A DNA stretch of 7,456 nt from Oscillospiraceae bacterium (lineage in GTDB: Bacteria > Bacillota > Clostridia > Oscillospirales > Oscillospiraceae). Under the pieces are notes generated by a model. That model was not told where the DNA came from. It worked only from the letters and a program-made list of their open reading frames with translations, and searched no databases. The DNA is taken from positions 1 to 7,456 of the forward strand of contig JAEDNR010000087.1 in assembly GCA_016302405.1 (NCBI GenBank). Direction: 5' to 3'. How positions within the stretch are numbered: position 1 is the first letter of the stretch; each line of letters opens with the position of its first letter. This document shows, in pieces, positions 5,862 to 7,456 of this stretch. Both the position numbers and the translations under genes were made by a program.

Positions 5862-5925
5862 TCGAATTCCCGGTCATTGCGAGCCAGTGATCACACTGGC
5901 GTGGCAATCTCCATCGAATTCCGGG
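5862..5925 (+). repeat. Hairpin repeat, type B, copy 1
   Basis: The core is ATTGC (5876-5880) GA GCCAGTG (5883-5889) ATCA CACTGGC (5894-5900) GTG GCAAT (5904-5908), a two-stem hairpin. TCGAATTCC occurs directly at both edges (5862-5870 and 5914-5922). A second, partial copy begins near 7424. It is the same scaffold as type A, with paired base changes in both stems. Confidence 0.8.
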
Positions 5926-5943
5926 GCCAAGAACGTCATACGC

Positions 5944-6077
5944 CGTAGGGGCGCTCATTGAGCGCCCGGCAGAGAAATTTCTGTTATCCAGATTTCTATC
6001 GGCGAAAAGGTTCCTTTTACCGGATATTTGTTACAAAATTGGAACATTTCCGCGGGCGCTCAATGAGCGCCCCTACG
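5944..6077. mobile_element. 134-bp inverted-repeat element with self-palindromic ends
   Basis: The 25 bases at 5944-5968 are the exact reverse complement of 6053-6077. Each end is also internally palindromic (GGGCGCTCA / TGAGCGCCC with a one-base centre), so each can form its own hairpin or pair with the other. The 84-base interior is AT-richer, with AGAAATTTCT (5971-5980) and AAAAGG-TT-CCTTTT, and is non-coding. It is probably a very small non-autonomous element. Confidence 0.7.
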
Positions 6078-6103
6078 AGGTAAGACGAAAAGCAGACTGA
6101 AAG

Positions 6104-6149
6104 TCGATGGAGATTCCCACACCAGTCTGAGGACTGGTTCGGAATGACA
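6104..6149 (-). repeat. Hairpin repeat, type A, copy 2
   Basis: Bases 6112-6149 match 5-42 exactly. The adjacent TCGATGGAGATT (6104-6115) continues the similarity to type B, whose right side reads AATCTCCATCGA (5906-5917) in the opposite orientation. The copy therefore lies inverted relative to type B at 5862, with the 134-bp element between them. Confidence 0.85.
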
Positions 6150-6229
6150 GTGTTGTTCGATGCCCTGGCAGCCCTCTGCAAATTCCAATTTATCGTACTG
6201 CCGCTGCCCCGATAAGCCTGCCGCTCCCG

Positions 6230-6259
6230 GGAATATACCCCCCAACCCGCGCATAGGTT
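6230..6259 (+). promoter_or_regulatory. Sigma-E-like promoter for spoIIID
   Basis: GGAATATA (6230-6237) matches 7 of 8 positions of the sporulation sigma-E -35 consensus GKMATATT. After a 14-bp spacer, CATAGGTT (6252-6259) keeps the CATA and final T of the -10 consensus CATACAMT. In Bacillus subtilis spoIIID is transcribed by sigma-E, so both position and sequence fit. I see no better sigma-A promoter here. Confidence 0.55.
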
Positions 6260-6291
6260 TGATGCAGAAGCACAGCATCGGAGGGGAGCAT

Positions 6292-6540
6292 ATGACAGAA
6301 TCCATGGAAAAGCGAGCCTGTGAATTGGCTGTGTACGTCATCGAAACCGGTGCCACGGTCCGGGCAGCCGCCCGGCACTTCGGCATTTCCAAGTCCACTG
6401 TGCATAAGGACCTGACCCAGCGGCTGCGCTGCAGCAACTACGCGTTGTATCTGCAGGCCCGGGAGGTTTTGGAGGAAAACAAAAGGGAGCGCCATATCCG
6501 GGGCGGCATGGCAACCAGGCGAAAATACAAGGGGCAGTAG
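6292..6540 (+). CDS. spoIIID: Sporulation regulator SpoIIID
   Basis: SpoIIID is a small DNA-binding protein of the mother cell that activates and represses sigma-E genes and helps switch on sigma-K during sporulation. The 82-residue product carries the hallmark helix-turn-helix, with FGISKSTVHKDLTQRL at residues 30-45, and the basic C-terminal motif HIRGGMATRRKYK (68-80), which matches HLRGGEATKLKYK of the Bacillus protein as I remember it. It is slightly shorter than the 93-residue Bacillus version, losing only the tail. The start at 6292 follows GGAGGGG (6280-6286) by 5 bases. The frame is open further upstream, but that extension has no family similarity. A sigma-E-like promoter lies upstream and a strong hairpin downstream, so it is probably monocistronic. 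Its presence implies the host forms endospores or descends from spore-formers. Confidence 0.95.
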   Translation: MTESMEKRACELAVYVIETGATVRAAARHFGISKSTVHKDLTQRLRCSNYALYLQAREVLEENKRERHIRGGMATRRKYKGQ

Positions 6541-6547
6541 CCCCGCG

Positions 6548-6580
6548 GACCCCATAGGGTATCCTGTGGGGTCTTATTCT
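6548..6580 (+). terminator. Terminator between convergent genes
   Basis: GACCCCATAGG (6548-6558), loop GTAT and CCTGTGGGGTC (6563-6573) form an 11-bp stem with one G-T pair, followed by TTATTCT. It starts 8 bases after the spoIIID stop. It also directly follows the stop codon of the opposite TraX-type gene, so it may serve both, although the minus side lacks a T-run. Confidence 0.75.
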
Positions 6581-7257
6581 GCCAGCAGACGCACCACTGC
6601 AAGCACCGCCCACAGCACAGGAAAAGCGCAATAAAAGAGGTATTTCCCCTTCGGATCCAACGCTCCCCGCTCTCCATCATAGCAGCTCAGAGGAAGCAGC
6701 CCCAGGGCCGGAGTGATATAGGGCACCAGGCACACCGCGCAGCCCATGGAAAACAGCAGCTTTCTCTTCTCCCTCAGAAGGAAAAAGGTTCCCGCCATCA
6801 GCATAAAGGAGATCCCGCAGCGGATATTGAACACATAGGCCCACAAAGACGCGAAAATTACCATGAGGACATTGGCCACATTGCCTCCCCGGGCAGCCTT
6901 ATACCGCAGGAAGTACAGTTCCACCGCCGCGGGTATACAGGCAAGCAGAGGATTCTGCCCGGAGGCACCGGTGAAGCTGAACCAGGAGCCTGTGACGGCA
7001 AAGTCGTAAACCGGTTCCGCAAGAAACGCTGTCACGGCAAGGCCTATAACATACCGCTCCGGTTTTTGGGTATGTACAAAGCCCTCCACCAGGAGGAACG
7101 CGAAAATGGGCAAGGCGGGAAGCCCAAGATATTGCAGGACAAGACCGGCTTTCGTGCCGCCCAGTACCGTCATTCCCAAAGCCCAAAGGATCGTCAGTCC
7201 CCACCCGATCAGCTTCAGCTGAAAGCCGGTAAAGGAAGTTTTTCGTTTTTCTTCCAT
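6574..7257 (-). CDS. TraX family membrane protein
   Basis: This 227-residue protein has several membrane segments (about 15-33, 38-62, 70-88, 104-118, 128-146, 148-162, 168-190, 206-224). Family marks are TGFQLKLI (10-17), the IFAFLLVEGFVHTQ-type block (51-64), AEPVYDFAVTG (80-90), QNPL (101-104), YDGERG (193-198) and KYLFYCAFPVLW (205-216). TraX of the F plasmid acetylates pilin, but chromosomal TraX-like proteins in Firmicutes have unknown substrates, and no conjugation gene is seen here. The DHIG motif that usually follows the first segment is absent (KLIGWGLTILWALGMTVLGG). The start at 7257 is chosen for AGAGGAG (7266-7272, complement) 8 bases upstream and the KTSFTGFQLKLI family start. 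An in-frame ATG at 7341 would lie upstream of the likely promoter and is rejected. It converges on spoIIID. Confidence 0.8.
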   Translation of the reverse strand: MEEKRKTSFTGFQLKLIGWGLTILWALGMTVLGGTKAGLVLQYLGLPALPIFAFLLVEGFVHTQKPERYVIGLAVTAFLAEPVYDFAVTGSWFSFTGASGQNPLLACIPAAVELYFLRYKAARGGNVANVLMVIFASLWAYVFNIRCGISFMLMAGTFFLLREKRKLLFSMGCAVCLVPYITPALGLLPLSCYDGERGALDPKGKYLFYCAFPVLWAVLAVVRLLAE

Positions 7258-7287
7258 GTGCTCCGCTCCTCTGCATTTGTTTTTCTT

Positions 7288-7316
7288 ATTATCCGGCAGC
7301 AGAGGCAAAATGTCAA
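7288..7316 (-). promoter_or_regulatory. Promoter of the TraX-type gene
   Basis: On the minus strand a perfect TTGACA (7311-7316), a 17-bp spacer and GATAAT (7288-7293) form a near-ideal sigma-A promoter, 31 bp upstream of the chosen start codon. It excludes the longer in-frame start at 7341. Confidence 0.75.
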
Positions 7317-7330
7317 GGGGCGCCGCCCGG

Positions 7331-7371
7331 TTGACAGTCAATTCCCGGTTTGATAAAATGATTTATATCAA
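7331..7371 (+). promoter_or_regulatory. Divergent rightward promoter with two dyads
   Basis: TTGACA (7331-7336), a 17-bp spacer and TAAAAT (7354-7359) face right, toward a gene outside the window. The palindrome TTGACAGTCAA (7331-7341) covers the -35. The dyad TTGATA (7350-7355) / TATCAA (7366-7371) covers the -10. Both could be operators. Only 14 bp separate this -35 from the -35 of the leftward promoter. Confidence 0.5.
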
Positions 7372-7423
7372 TCAGTTGGACGGAAAGACAAATTGGGAAT
7401 TTGTTGGGCCGACGGGTGCGGTA

Positions 7424-7456
7424 TCGAACTCCCGGTCATTGCGAACCAGTGACCGA
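7424..7456 (+). repeat. Hairpin repeat, type B, copy 2 (cut by window end)
   Basis: TCGAACTCCCGGTCATTGCG and the following AACCAGTGA match the left half of the type B repeat at 5862-5890 with a few substitutions. The sequence ends at the start of the loop. Upstream, AATTGGGAATTTGT (7391-7404) parallels AATTGGAATTTGT (5850-5862) before copy 1. Confidence 0.75.

Noticed and set aside
6160..6291. Upstream in-frame start for spoIIID at 6160
   Set aside because: The extension crosses the sigma-E-like promoter and has no similarity to SpoIIID. A GGAGGGG site supports 6292.
6574..7257. Evidence for a conjugative element
   Set aside because: Only one TraX-family gene is seen, and such genes are common on chromosomes. 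There is no relaxase, coupling protein or pilin.
7258..7341. Longer TraX-type protein starting at 7341
   Set aside because: A strong promoter lies at 7288-7316, so that start would be upstream of transcription.

Overview
The window looks like chromosomal DNA from a moderately GC-rich, spore-forming member of the Firmicutes (Clostridia). The clearest marker is an intact spoIIID gene at 6292-6540. Strong AGGAGG-type ribosome binding sites, sigma-A-like promoters and dense short palindromic repeats between genes also fit, and suggest a gut Oscillospirales-type genome. That lineage is inferred from style and was not tested by any search.

Layout: 1-334 holds no gene. It contains hairpin repeats and then a good promoter. 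335-1039 (+) encodes a HEPN-like plus double CBS-domain protein, followed 56 bases later by a D-aminoacylase-type amidohydrolase at 1096-2679 (+). These two probably share a transcript. 2680-3047 is an intergenic repeat island containing a 185-bp MITE-like element with heptad TTGACAA repeats. On the minus strand follow an AI-2E family membrane protein (3048-4322) and, upstream of it, a threonine aldolase-type PLP enzyme (4430-5473). The AI-2E gene has its own TATAAT box and a striking palindrome beside its ribosome binding site. 5474-6291 is an 800-bp mosaic of nested inverted repeats. spoIIID (+) comes next, preceded by a good sigma-E-like promoter. It converges on a TraX-family membrane protein gene (6574-7257, -) across a shared terminator hairpin. 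The right edge has back-to-back promoters and the start of another repeat copy.

Functionally the genes are mixed housekeeping and accessory genes: amino acid metabolism (threonine aldolase, N-acyl-D-amino-acid deacylase), membrane proteins and sporulation control. No phage, plasmid, CRISPR or defence operon is visible. The most unusual material is (a) the HEPN-CBS protein, which retains an RX4H ribonuclease-type motif, (b) a hairpin repeat family whose copies show compensatory base-pair changes, (c) a possible anti-Shine-Dalgarno switch ahead of the AI-2E gene, and (d) the composite repeat cassette at 5528-6149.
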